A stretch of DNA of 64,000 bases. Source: CAWBJO01 sp963789175. GTDB lineage: Bacteria; Pseudomonadota; Alphaproteobacteria; Rhizobiales; Aestuariivirgaceae. Below are positions 63,699 through 64,000 of the stretch, piece by piece. The notes beneath the pieces were generated by a model. That model saw only the letters and a list, made by a program, of their open reading frames with translations. It was not told the origin of the DNA and did not search any database. The position numbers and the translations under genes are program-made. Each line of letters opens with the position of its first letter. The stretch's first letter is position 1. The stretch is taken from assembly GCA_963789175.1 (NCBI GenBank), contig CAWBJO010000001.1, positions 1-64,000 on the forward strand, read 5' to 3'.

Positions 63699-64000
63699 CG
63701 GCCGCCCTCCTCCTCCTTGCCTGCGTCTCGTCCGCAGGCGCTGCGTCTGCGGCCGCCGCTGAGTCGCGCGCCGTCGACCACTACGTGCTCTCCCTCTCAT
63801 GGTCGCCCAGCTTTTGCGCGAGCGACGCGGCGGCCGGCGAAACCCTCCAATGCGGGAGCCCGCGAACCTACGCCTTCGTCCTCCACGGCCTGTGGCCGCA
63901 ATATGCGCGGGGGTGGCCGTCCTATTGCGACACCAACCAACACGCCGTCCCGGAGCGGCTGTTCGCGACGGTGAGAGCGTTCATGCCGTCGCGGCGGCTG
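63587..64000 (+). CDS. Ribonuclease T2 family protein, partial at window end
   Basis: The frame from about 63700 gives a signal-like segment (ALAAALLLLACVSSAGAASAAAA) and the T2 start VDHYVLSLSWSPSFCASD, followed by the catalytic-site motif FVLHGLWPQYARGWPSYC, and it runs off the window. RNase T2 enzymes cleave RNA in the periplasm or outside the cell. The ATG at 63587 is the only upstream in-frame start but overlaps the previous gene by 112 bases, so the true start is uncertain. Only the first catalytic His (HGLWP) is inside the window. Confidence 0.75.
   Translation, partial: MPDVPEHRVLEIPEPNLSRELEPKPLAGTRHHARPALAAALLLLACVSSAGAASAAAAESRAVDHYVLSLSWSPSFCASDAAAGETLQCGSPRTYAFVLHGLWPQYARGWPSYCDTNQHAVPERLFATVRAFMPSRRL

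Overview
The window looks like chromosomal DNA of a high-GC alphaproteobacterium of the order Hyphomicrobiales (Rhizobiales). The main evidence is the conserved gene order dnaG-rpoD, yqeY, carA, carB, greA, lrp, trxB and an lsrB/vtlR-type LysR gene. Rhizobial families such as DUF992, TIGR02466, SIMPL and many small secreted proteins support this. I cannot name the genus.

Positions 1-5160 have visibly lower GC and low gene density. This stretch holds an intact CsbD-like gene, a GGDEF-EAL c-di-GMP enzyme, and remnants of a host-attachment (baeRF-like) protein and a histidine phosphatase. It ends at the 3' end of a tRNA-Ile2(CAU) gene, as a decayed genomic island would. From 5.3 to 14.3 kb lies a run of metabolic and hypothetical genes: AMP nucleosidase, SIMPL, a flavodoxin-like protein, DUF1993, an EF-hand protein, TIGR02466, YjbQ, a frameshifted DUF421 gene and DUF488. 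A lower-GC HigBA-type toxin-antitoxin module follows at 14.3-15.2 kb.

The core block runs from 15.7 to 42.1 kb. dnaG and rpoD form a minus-strand operon whose upstream region carries two DnaA boxes. A two-domain multicopper oxidase and a ZIP metal transporter overlap by one base and look like a metal-uptake pair. carA and carB are split by about 8 kb of accessory genes: an amidase, a helical secreted protein with a cupredoxin, an ECF sigma/anti-sigma pair, a GST, modBC without modA, an L,D-transpeptidase and small secreted proteins. After carB come a CPBP protease, greA, lrp/benE, trxB and lsrB. A terminator-ended small RNA candidate lies just downstream of lsrB, where other rhizobia carry AbcR sRNAs.

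From 42.4 to 64 kb the genes are a sterol-desaturase-family hydroxylase, the MsrP catalytic subunit, an EF-G-like GTPase with an altered G3 motif, aspartate aminotransferase, a FAD monooxygenase, a frameshifted TPR gene, RlmJ, two DUF1801 paralogues, OsmC, UvrB, many small envelope proteins, two cold-shock proteins, a patatin-like lipoprotein and a partial RNase T2.

The most novel signal is a two-copy structured RNA element at 15275-15399 and 56811-56938. Each copy has a pseudoknot followed by a three-way junction with a GAAA tetraloop. Each sits 47-49 nt upstream of a small helical protein gene, and paired bases differ between copies in ways that keep the pairing. A second promoter-led, heavily structured non-coding stretch lies at 57.6-58.0 kb.
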